A stretch of 64,000 bases of DNA from Moorena sp. SIO3I8 (GTDB lineage Bacteria > Cyanobacteriota > Cyanobacteriia > Cyanobacteriales > Coleofasciculaceae), in the NCBI RefSeq assembly GCF_010692325.1, contig NZ_JAAHHW010000006.1, positions 1 through 64,000 on the forward strand, given 5' to 3'. Positions 37,354 to 45,188 of this stretch are shown one piece after another (within the stretch, counting starts at the first letter, position 1; the number at the start of each line of letters is the position of its first letter). The notes beneath the pieces were generated by a model. It worked only from the letters and a program-made list of their open reading frames with translations, was not told the DNA's origin and did not search any database. The translations under genes and the position numbers were made by a program.

Positions 37354-37929
37354 ATGGATACCATTACCCTAGACTTAAAGGGAATCGTTGAACTAACTGA
37401 TGAGCAATTTTGGCAATTTTGTCAAGATAACCGTGACTATCGCTTTGAACGTACTGTATTGGGATAAATTGTGATCATGTCTCCAACTGGTGGAGAAACC
37501 AGCAATCGCAAGGCTGATCTGATTTATCAATTACAAGCATGGAATAGAAAGCATAATTTAGGGGTTGTTTTTGACTCTTCTGGTGGATTTAAACTACCTA
37601 ATAATGCCGACCGCTCTCCTGATGCGTCATGGATAACTAAAGAAAGATGGGACACTTTGACTCTACAGCAAAAACAAAAGTTTGTGCCTTTGTGTCCTGA
37701 TTTTGTGGTTGAGTTGCGCTCTCCTACTGATTCTCTCAAGAGATTACAAGCAAAAATGCAGGAGTATCAAGAAAATGGAGCGCGTTTGGGTTGGTTAATC
37801 GATCGGGAAAATAGGCGAATTGAGAGTTATCGTCAGGGGAAACCAGTAGAAATTTTAGAATTTCCGACAAGTCTATCTGGAGAAGAGGTTCTCCCTGGTT
37901 TTGTTTTGGATTTAAGCAGTATTTGGTAA
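37354..37929 (+). pseudogene. Uma2-family (DUF820) restriction-endonuclease-like gene with one nonsense codon
   Basis: The frame from ATG 37354 (MDTITLDLKGIVELTDEQFW...) runs 37 codons to TAA at 37465-37467. It then continues without shift as IVIMSPTGGETSNRKADL to the stop at 37929. Intact members read GEIVIMSPTGG, so TAA replaces the expected GAA. The rest is complete, including the PD-(D/E)xK region CPDFVVELRSPTDSL. The remaining 152-codon piece could start at ATG 37477 but lacks the N-terminal helices. Uma2 proteins are abundant in cyanobacteria; their role is unsettled. Confidence 0.8.
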
Positions 37930-38050
37930 GTGGATCTAGGAAAGGGAATAGGGAGTAGGGAGTCGGGAGTCGGGAGTCGGGAGTCGGGAATTGCGTAGGG
38001 TGGCTTAGAGACCGGCTCGCCAAAGATTGATAACGGGCAAGATGCCCATT

Positions 38051-38186
38051 CCACCAACATGCCCATGCCACCAACATGCCCATGCCACCAACATGCCCAT
38101 GCCACCAACATGCCCATGCCACCAACATGCCCATGCCACCAACATGCCCATGCCACCAACATGCCCATGCCACCAACATGCCCGTT
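38051..38186 (+). repeat. Eight 17-nt tandem repeats
   Basis: CCACCAACATGCCCATG repeated at 38051, 38068, 38085, 38102, 38119, 38136, 38153 and 38170 (the last changes at its end). The 17-nt period creates long Trp/His/Gly-rich open frames on the minus strand that are artefacts. Confidence 0.92.
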
Positions 38187-38242
38187 CCAGCCACTGAAAC
38201 TATAATAAAACAAGTATAAATTTACAACGTGACGTCATCGGT

Positions 38243-38455
38243 ATGCCTACCTTAGATATAACAGTTGAGCAAGTCATCATGTTAGTAAAGCAATTACCTT
38301 TAGAGGAAAAAAAAGCTGTATTTAATGTACTCCAGAACGAATTATAAGTTCAAGAAAATACCTGGTTAAAATTGGCTGGAAAATATCAGGACGATTCACA
38401 ATTTGAGGAAATGTTAGCTTACATCGAAGCTGAATGCTTACATAACGCTAAATAA
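38243..38455 (+). pseudogene. Antitoxin-like small gene with one nonsense codon
   Basis: ATG 38243 opens MPTLDITVEQVIMLVKQLPL, an N-terminus like those of small cyanobacterial antitoxin-type proteins that pair with PIN toxins. TAA at 38345-38347 (codon 35) interrupts it, and the same frame continues VQENTWLKLAGKYQDDSQFE to the stop at 38453-38455. A single base change would restore a 70-residue protein. No toxin gene follows. Confidence 0.6.
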
Positions 38456-38474
38456 TAAAACTCCCACACTACTC

Positions 38475-38600
38475 CCGATTCCCGATTCCCGATTCCCGAT
38501 TCCCGATTCCCGATTCCCGATTCTTAATTATCAATTCTTAATTCTTAATTCTAAATTCTTAATTCTTAATTCTTAATTATCAATTCTAAATTCTAAATTC
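38475..38600 (+). repeat. Heptamer tandem repeats (CCCGATT, then TTAATTC)
   Basis: CCCGATT is repeated about seven times to 38522, passing into TTAATTC/TAAATTC heptamers to about 38600. Confidence 0.8.
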
Positions 38601-38984
38601 AAAAAAAAAATAGCCGTAGAAATACTATCCACAGCTATTTCAATGACCTATGTCAGAAGAATATCCGAAACTTTCGGATGTGATCCTATGCTATCAGACC
38701 AAACCCTTGGCCAAGGGGGGGAAACCCCCCCAGAAATTTAGCGCTGCATCGCTTATTCAAAAGCACCTCAAGTAGCGTGCGCATTAGCTGATAGCTGTTC
38801 GCGTAGCGTGCGCGTAGCGCTTAAGCTGATAGCTGATTGCTGAATACTTACGTTATTGTTACCTTTTAAATAAAAAAAATGTCCTAAACTAGACTTACAT
38901 TGCTATCATAATTTATCCATAATTGAGTGCATCAATCCCTAACAATAGTATTTGTAAATAAATGTCAAAAAAATAAATTACCCC
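38601..38984. other. Spacer with hairpins and an SDR
   Basis: No gene. AAATAGC...GCTATTT (about 38606-38640) and a G7-AAA-C7 hairpin (about 38713-38730) are visible, followed by an SDR at 38797-38820. Confidence 0.5.
38797..38820 (+). repeat. 24-nt SDR
   Basis: GTTCGCGTAGCGT plus GCGCGTAGCGC. An exact reverse-complement copy lies at 43038-43061. Confidence 0.85.
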
Positions 38985-39013
38985 TTGCATCTTTTTCAGG
39001 ATTTATCTATACT
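38985..39013 (+). promoter_or_regulatory. Sigma70-type promoter
   Basis: TTGCAT (38985-38990), a spacer of exactly 17 nt, and TATACT (39008-39013). Transcription would start near 39020 and run into the hairpin leader and towards the CHAT gene. Confidence 0.55.
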
Positions 39014-39037
39014 ATAGATATTGAGACTGAGACTAAT

Positions 39038-39078
39038 AACCGCGCTGGTTAAAACCATTAAGCGAGGCCAGCGCGGTT
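39038..39078 (+). terminator. Leader hairpin (terminator or attenuator-like)
   Basis: AACCGCGCTGG (39038-39048) pairs perfectly with CCAGCGCGGTT (39068-39078) around a 19-nt loop, followed by TTTTCC. It would form within about 60 nt of the predicted transcription start. AGGAG and ATG 39108 follow, opening 33 codons (to 39209) that end in repeat sequence. This looks like a leader whose original gene has been cut off. Confidence 0.55.
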
Positions 39079-39261
39079 TTCCTCCCACCTAAATAGGAGT
39101 TACTTCCATGATGGCAAAAATATCACAATTATCAATACAGCGGTTTGCAATTGCTGTTAGGTACAACGTCTGGGCTTTTAGGGAGCAGGGAGTAAGCAAT
39201 AGGCAATAGGGCTATAAGGCTCAAGGGTTAACAATACACCAGACCAGGTAATCATTTATAA

Positions 39262-39425
39262 CACACCAGTACCCATTTCTTCCTAACGAGTACTAATTTC
39301 TCACACACCAGTACTCGTTTACAAAAATCAGTACTGGTGTGTAACAAACGGGTATCGGTTTCTTCTTAACAAGTACTAGTTTCTCATTAACTAGTACTTG
39401 TTGCTAATAAACGAGTACAATTTTC
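39262..39425 (+). repeat. Phased array of eight GTAC-centred ~21-nt repeats
   Basis: GTAC (once GTAT) occurs at 39269, 39290, 39311, 39331, 39352, 39373, 39394 and 39415, intervals 21, 21, 20, 21, 21, 21, 21. Most units are palindromic around the core (AACTAGTACTTGTT, AACAAGTACTAGTT). Units three and four together form a 13-bp inverted repeat (ACACACCAGTACT). Flanking bases are degenerate but TTTCTNA recurs. The array ends about 200 nt before the CHAT gene. The spacing is two DNA turns, as expected of operator or iteron arrays. Confidence 0.75.
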
Positions 39426-40191
39426 TCACATGGCAGGACTGGTTAGGTGCATCTCAGTGTTGCAATTAGGTATAGCGCTACGCGCCAGTCAGCAAAGCTT
39501 GTCGGGTGGGCAAAAACCCTTTGGTTCTTTTAACAATTCTAGATAATATCATTTTGCCCACCCTACGCACTGAATTCTGACTTCTTAAGAAACGCTATAA
39601 TGTTTCAATAACTATTGTAGAGCAGTTGATGGTAATGCCTGACAATACATCTGATGCCCAACTTGAATTTCTCTTACAGGTATTAAACGCAACTGCAAAC
39701 AGTAATGGTGACGCGCAGATAATTTACCCATTACTGGCAGCAAATACAGACAAACTAGATGATAGATTAGCAGAAAAATTGCGAGATTGGGCAACAATTG
39801 TGCTGGGGGAAGCAGAAGCAGATGAAGCGGGATACATAGCAGCAGGTATTTTTAACTTCAGCAATCTAATAGCACAATTCCCCTTGGGTGACAAAGGCAG
39901 CAATAGTTCAATTGCACTCACTGGCTATGAAGTTGCACTAACTGTTTTCACCCGTGAAGCATTTCCCTATAATTGGGCATCGACACAAAACAATCTCGGT
40001 AATGCTTACTCTGACAGAATCGAAGGTGAGAAAGCACAAAACCTAGAAGTTGCCATCGCTTGCTACCAATTGGCTTTAGAAGTACGCACCCGTGACAAGT
40101 TTCCTATTGATTGGGCAATGACTCAAAACAATCTCGGTAGTGCTTACGCTCAGAGAATCACAGCTCCCAAAGCACAAAACCTAGAAGATGC

Positions 40192-40215
40192 GTTCGCGTA
40201 GCGTGACCTACGGTC
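40192..40215 (+). repeat. SDR inside the TPR region, copy 1 (supplies TAG)
   Basis: GTTCGCGTAGCGT plus GACCTACGGTC. Relative to the other TPR units (GATGCCATCGC) the net insertion is 24 nt, so the frame is kept. It adds eight codons, one of them TAG. Confidence 0.9.
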
Positions 40216-40629
40216 AATCGCTTGCTACCAATTGGCTTTAGAAGTACGCACCCGTGAGGCGTTTCCTATTGATTGGGCAACAACTCAAAACAATCTCGGT
40301 ATTGCTTACTCTGACAGAATCGAAGGTGAGAAAGCACAAAACCTAGAAGATGCCATCGCTTGCTACCAATTGGCTTTAGAAGTACGCACCCGTGAGGCGT
40401 TTCCTATTGATTGGGCAACAACTCAAAACAATCTCGGTATTGCTTACTCTGACAGAATCGAAGGTGAGAAAGCACAAAACCTAGAAGATGCCATCGCTTG
40501 CTACCAATTGGCTTTAGAAGTAATCACCCGTGAGGCGTTTCCTATTGATTGGGCAATGACTCAAAACAATCTCGGTATTGCTTACTCTGACAGAATCACA
40601 GGTGAAAAAGCACAACACCTAGAAGATGC

Positions 40630-40653
40630 GTTCGCGTAGCGTGACCTACGGTC
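40630..40653 (+). repeat. SDR inside the TPR region, copy 2 (supplies TAG)
   Basis: Identical to 40192-40215 and at the same place within a TPR unit. The distance is 438 nt, which equals one interrupted unit (162) plus two ordinary units (138 each). This points to duplication of the array after a single insertion. Confidence 0.9.
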
Positions 40654-42619
40654 AATCGCTTGCTACCAATCCGCTTTATCAGTTTACACCCGTGAGGCGT
40701 TTCCTATTGATTGGGCAATGACTCAAAACAATCTCGGTATTGCTTACCGTAACAGAATCAAAGGTCAGAAGGCACAAAACCTCGAAAATGCCATCGCTTG
40801 CTTCCAATCGGCCTTAGCCGTTTACACCCGTGAAGCTTTTCCCGAAAATTGGGCATCGACTCAAAACAATCTCGGTCTTGCTTACCAAGATGCTCAAAAT
40901 TTCCCTGAAGCTTACAAGGCTTTTGATGCTGCCATTAAAACAGTAGAATCCCTGCGAGATGAAATTATTTCTGGTTCTGGAGTAGAAGAGCACAAGACCA
41001 AACTAGCTGAAAAGTACAACCGAAGCTATCGAGGTATGGTGGAAGTTTGCCTAGAATTAACTAATATCACAGAAGCCATTGAATATGTTGAACGGAGCAA
41101 AACCCAGAATTTAGTTGACAAGATTATCAGCCGTGACCTGAAAACCATCTTTCACCCAGAAGTTGTTACTAAACTAGAAGAATACAGGGATGAAATAGCA
41201 GCAGGCCAGTACGAAATCCAGCATGGCAAAGCTGACAATCCAACCGCCCTGGCACAACGTCTTCAAGAATTGCGACAGCAGCGTAATGATTTACAAGACC
41301 AATATTTACCTATCGGTTCTAGTTTTAAGTTTGAGCAATTTCAGAACAATTTAGATGACCACACTGCTATTGTACAATTTTACATTACAGGGGATAAACT
41401 GCTCACTTTCATCTTTACCAGGGAAACTCAACAGCCAATAGTTTGGCAATCTGAGCCACAAGACTTAGACAAATTTGTAAATTGGAAAGATGAGTATTTA
41501 CGAGATTACAAAGCTGATAAAATAAATAAAAATAATTGGCAAAACGACCTGAGTAACCGCCTACATGAGTTGGCTGATATTCTGTCCATTGATGACATCA
41601 TTGAGCAGATTCCCGAAAGGTGCGATCGCTTAATTTTAATCCCCCATCGGTATTTACATTTGTTGCCCCTTCATGCTTTACCGATTACCAGTAAGCAGGG
41701 AGAAGGTAAATCTAAAATTATAATGGAACAGTTTCCAGCAGGGGTAAGTTACGCTCCTAGCTGTCAACTACTCCAACTTGCTCAAACCAGAAAACGCCCG
41801 GACTTTACCCACCTGTTTGCCGTCCAAAACCCCACGGGTGACTTAAGTTACGCTAACATCGGAGTAGAAGTGATTAAAAGCTACTTCAATCGAGCGGATA
41901 CAGAGGTCCTTGTGGAAAACGCTGCCACCAAAGCCGCCATAGATAGCAAACCTCTCAACACTTACCACTGTTTACATTTTAGCTGTCACGGTTACTTTAA
42001 CTACGATAAACCACGTAAATCGGCTCTGATCCTCGCAAATTCCCACGTTAGTCCTACACCGGCTGAACTCAATCCAGAACAACATCTAGTTTTGGATAAC
42101 GGTGAAGTAATTGACTTAGACAAATGCCTCACCTTAGATGCCATCTTTGCTCTGAAATCAGAACAGACATTAGAACAATGTCGCCTTGTCACCCTTTCTG
42201 CTTGCGAAACAGGATTAATCGACTTCCAGAATAACAGCGACGAATACATTGGTTTACCCAGTGGTTTCCTAGTTGCCGGAAGTCCAGCAGTAGTTAGTAG
42301 CCTATGGAAGGTAGAGGAGGTTTCTACAGCGTTGTTAATGATTAAATTTTATCAGAATCTGCTCAATCAAATGTCCTTAGCACTTGCCCTGAATCAATCC
42401 CAACTCTGGCTGCGGGATGCTACTGTACAGGAATTGTTAGATTGGGCTGAACAGTTAACTAAACAGTTGAATTTGGAGAATAACTTTAAGGAAAAAATTA
42501 AGAAAGAACTCCGTTTATTTAAAAGTGAAGAAACTCCCTTTTATTCTCCTTTTTATTGGGCGGCTTACTGCGCCATTGTAAAATATTATTTTTAGTTACA
42601 TAAATAAACCGCAAAAATC

Positions 42620-42979
42620 ATGGAAATATTAGCAATTATCCAAGTTTTTACGCAAGCACTAAAAACTCACTCGAAAAAATTTGAACTTATAGACTTGCAA
42701 GACTTAGACCAACTTTTAGTAACTTTAGACACTCCAACAGAAGCTGAATTAGATCAGATACTAACTAATTGGTTACAAACCCATACAGAAGTCAGAGATA
42801 CTCTACGCCCATTTGCTGAAACTAATAAGGAATTAAAGAATTCGCCCAAGCTTCCGTCTAATTCCGAAGCAAGTATTATTCAAAATCTATTTGAACCGCG
42901 AAAAACCAACCAAGAAGTTATTAAAGCTAAAACTAATCAACAAGATCAAGACAAGAGTCAGCAATCAAAACAAGGGTAA
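42620..42979 (+). CDS. Small acidic helical protein, function unknown
   Basis: 119 residues, 24 nt after the CHAT gene and in the same orientation, so cotranscribed. The N-terminal 70 residues look like a compact helical domain (MEILAIIQVFTQALKTHSKK, TEAELDQILTNWLQ). The C-terminal 45 are polar and disordered (Asn/Gln/Lys). No signal peptide. It could be an adaptor linking the protease to the membrane protein that follows. I do not recognise the family. Confidence 0.65.
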   Translation: MEILAIIQVFTQALKTHSKKFELIDLQDLDQLLVTLDTPTEAELDQILTNWLQTHTEVRDTLRPFAETNKELKNSPKLPSNSEASIIQNLFEPRKTNQEVIKAKTNQQDQDKSQQSKQG

Positions 42980-43037
42980 GCATTGAGCTATCAGCCGTCA
43001 GCCGTCAGGTAAGCTATCAGCTATCAGCTATCAGCTT

Positions 43038-43061
43038 ATGCGCTACGCGCACGCTACGCGA
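43038..43061 (-). repeat. 24-nt SDR, flanked by heptamers
   Basis: Exact reverse complement of 38797-38820, following AGCTATC heptamers (43011-43033), in the 158-nt gap between the small helical gene and the membrane-protein gene. Confidence 0.85.
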
Positions 43062-43137
43062 ACAGCTATTGAATAAAATAAGCATTCAGCTGACAGCTGA
43101 CGGCTGACGCCTGAATGCTTACTAAAAATCTCAAACA

Positions 43138-44898
43138 ATGACTCATAAAATCTACGCACCTAATATTCATCTCTTTGCCTTCCATCTTAGAAATAAATCT
43201 AGTAGTGATTCCCAACCAGACACCGACTATAACAGCAAACTACTTTGGCACAAGTACGATCAGATTTGTGCTAAATTCCAAATTCAAGAGAAGCTAGACC
43301 TGAGAGACGTTGCAGAAGGTTCCCGCATTGCTTTACTAACAGGAGCCACAACGGATAATATTCTCTTACCGTTGGAGGGGAAATTATCTCTGAATAATGG
43401 CAAAGGAATAAGGATTACTGGTCAAGCTTGTCCACTCCAGATCTATGATAGTTATGCTCTCGGTTTAAATATTCGGATTCCTGAAGTTGAGAATAATCAG
43501 AAAACTGAAGACGTAGACCTGACTGTATTCAAAGATTTTAATCCAGACCAGTGCTTTCTTCCCAGTAAAATTAACAGTCACATTAACAGTTCCCTAGGAC
43601 AAATTCTGTTACTAACTGCTTGGCTACCCCAAAAGCAAGCGCAAGATTCTCATTTATGGAAAGAGATAGCTGATCAGTGTGTGCAGAATTTTCTGGGGGA
43701 AAAGGATAAGGATAAATGTCCACCGCTGTATCAAGAAGGTCAATTATTTGATAGTCCTATTTTTGAATATGGCATTCCCGATCAATCTCAAGACTATGGC
43801 CAAATTTTTGTTTGGCTATTTTTAGGAGAAGAGGTGAATGGCAACTATAGTGCCCGAGCTGACGAAAATTTTTGCTGGTTTTATCAAAACTTTATTGATT
43901 TATTTTTTTATCGCCAGAAAGTTATTCGAGCTTATCAAATCAGCCGGGAGGTGTATAGTGATGTTAAACAACAATATCAAGATATCAAAAAAATAATCAA
44001 TGAAACGACAGGTCACAGGCTGGAAGCCTATGCCACGACTCAAAGTCAAGATAAAACGACAGATCACAGGCTGGAAGCCTGTGCCACGACTCAAAGTCAA
44101 GATAAAACGACAGATCACAGGCTAGAAGCCTGTGCCACGACTCAAAGTCAAGATAAAACGACAGATCACAGGCTGGAAGCCTGTGCCACAGCTCAAAGTC
44201 AAGATAATCAGAGATCATTATCTGAAGCAGAACTGTTGGACTTTAAGAATAAGCTGAGAATACTGCCGAAGCTAGACTTGAACTATTCAGACTTGCTGGG
44301 ACAGTTAGAAAGCTATAGCTTGACAATGAAGATTAATGCTCAAAATTATTCCGAAAAGCTTCAACAACTTCAAGAAAAATTACCAAAGGATGATTTAAGG
44401 ATTTTGTCAGTATTTTCTGATAAAATAAGCCATACTTATCAAGAGCAAATTAAAATAAACTTAAGCTATTTTGGACATAGTTCTGGCCTATTATACAAAG
44501 CGATTTCCTCAATCAGAGGTATTGTGGAAATTGAACAAGCAGAACGCGATCGCGCTTTGGAACAAGCCCTCAGAGATAAGGAGGAGGCTGATCGAGCCCG
44601 AGACAAACAAGCTGAGAAACAGGAGAAAAGACAACAACTTTGGCTCACCTTCGTCGGTACTGGCCTAGCGGTCAGTGGTATTTCTTCCCAAAGCGACGCT
44701 AAACAACCTCTAGAAGCGATCTTGAGCAAACTAGAATGGAAGGGATCCTTAGATGATTGTCCTAAACCTGAAGCTGGACTCTACCCTTGCTTGAGTTACA
44801 GTGTGGTGTTTGTGCTATTTCATATTTTGATTGGTGTTGGCGTTGGTGCGATCGTTGCTTTTATTGTGGATCGAATTATCAATCGGCGGTCAAAATGA
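43138..44898 (+). CDS. Coiled-coil protein with two C-terminal membrane segments, candidate effector
   Basis: 586 residues, no signal peptide. Residues 1-270 form a globular domain I do not recognise (RNKSSSDSQPDTDYNSK, SRIALLTGATTDNILLPLEG). A helical part is interrupted by four 17-residue repeats (about 290-357). A long coiled coil follows (about 465-500, Glu/Arg/Lys/Ala-rich). Two hydrophobic segments close it: about 501-520 (LWLTFVGTGLAVSG) and 555-580 (VVFVLFHILIGVGVGAIVAF), with a Cys pair between them (DDCPKPEAGLYPC). The layout of a big cytosolic sensor plus membrane hairpin resembles pore-forming or membrane-perturbing effectors, and the CHAT gene upstream would be a natural activator. 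Not a gasdermin as far as I can see. Confidence 0.7.
   Translation: MTHKIYAPNIHLFAFHLRNKSSSDSQPDTDYNSKLLWHKYDQICAKFQIQEKLDLRDVAEGSRIALLTGATTDNILLPLEGKLSLNNGKGIRITGQACPLQIYDSYALGLNIRIPEVENNQKTEDVDLTVFKDFNPDQCFLPSKINSHINSSLGQILLLTAWLPQKQAQDSHLWKEIADQCVQNFLGEKDKDKCPPLYQEGQLFDSPIFEYGIPDQSQDYGQIFVWLFLGEEVNGNYSARADENFCWFYQNFIDLFFYRQKVIRAYQISREVYSDVKQQYQDIKKIINETTGHRLEAYATTQSQDKTTDHRLEACATTQSQDKTTDHRLEACATTQSQDKTTDHRLEACATAQSQDNQRSLSEAELLDFKNKLRILPKLDLNYSDLLGQLESYSLTMKINAQNYSEKLQQLQEKLPKDDLRILSVFSDKISHTYQEQIKINLSYFGHSSGLLYKAISSIRGIVEIEQAERDRALEQALRDKEEADRARDKQAEKQEKRQQLWLTFVGTGLAVSGISSQSDAKQPLEAILSKLEWKGSLDDCPKPEAGLYPCLSYSVVFVLFHILIGVGVGAIVAFIVDRIINRRSK
44005..44208 (+). repeat. Four in-frame 51-nt tandem repeats inside the membrane-protein gene
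   Basis: Units start at 44005, 44056, 44107 and 44158. Each holds the palindrome CACAGGCT-GGA-AGCCTGTG (first unit mutated) and encodes 17 residues of the TTDHRLEACATTQSQDK type. The palindrome core matches the dispersed GAAGCCTGTGCCAC repeat at 36725. This is a dispersed repeat that entered the gene and then expanded in multiples of three. Confidence 0.9.
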
Positions 44899-44914
44899 CT
44901 GCTGATGTAAGCAT

Positions 44915-45154
44915 TCAGCGGTCAGCGGTCAGCCGTCAGCCGTCAGCCGTGAGCTAAAAGCTCACCCTACGCGAACAGCTTTCCATAACTCAGATTAAAC
45001 TAATGCTTACCTGTTTTATTCAAAAGCTCTTCTCTTTGCTTACCCTATGCCCATAAGCACCTCAAGTAGCCTGTCCATAGCCCATAAGCTGATAACTGAT
45101 AGCTGATAGCTGATAGCTGATAGCTGATAGCTGATAGCTGATAGCTGATAGCTT
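44915..45154 (+). repeat. Heptamer repeats (CAGCGGT/CAGCCGT and AGCTGAT)
   Basis: CAGCGGT/CAGCCGT copies at 44916-44952 and about nine AGCTGAT copies at 45087-45153, with a truncated SDR (CTACGCGAACAGC) near 44967 between them. No gene in this spacer. Confidence 0.75.
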
Positions 45155-45188
45155 ATGATAATAAGTTAATCGGATTTAATATCATGTG

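Larger units (their letters stand above)
39629..42595 (+). pseudogene. TPR-CHAT (caspase-like) protease gene with two in-frame TAG codons
   Basis: One unbroken frame of 989 codons except for TAG at 40199-40201 and 40637-40639, each inside an inserted 24-nt SDR. Order: a helical N-region (about 1-100), at least six 46-residue tetratricopeptide-type units (CYQLALEVRTREAFPIDWA), a helical linker, then a CHAT peptidase domain. The His/Cys dyad is visible: FSCHGYF (His codon 41987) and LSACETG (Cys codon 42203). CHAT proteases of this type act in caspase-like cascades, and TPRs usually mediate sensing or docking. Starts: TTG 39626, ATG 39629 or 39635, none with a good ribosome binding site. The last piece (from ATG 40718) could still be made as a protease with short TPRs. 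Stop readthrough would give the full protein. Confidence 0.85.

Noticed and set aside
37736-38213. Two overlapping minus-strand frames rich in Trp, His and Gly
   Set aside because: They are generated by the 17-nt tandem repeat and the antisense of the Uma2 pseudogene.
39262-39425. Iterons of a plasmid replication origin
   Set aside because: No Rep gene, DnaA boxes or partition genes nearby; the surroundings are chromosomal housekeeping genes.
40199-40639. Dedicated amber recoding (pyrrolysine-type) in the CHAT gene
   Set aside because: No pyl genes or suppressor tRNA are visible, and the TAGs come with a repeat that is found in many non-coding places. Ordinary nonsense or occasional readthrough is simpler.
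43900-44218. Minus-strand frames with repeated HRLPACDLSF-type peptides
   Set aside because: Antisense of the 51-nt coding repeat in the 586-residue gene; the sense protein has membrane segments and a sensible layout, these do not.
43138-44898. Bacterial gasdermin
   Set aside because: Bacterial gasdermins are about 250-280 residues with an N-terminal palmitoylated Cys and no C-terminal two-helix membrane segment; this protein matches none of that.
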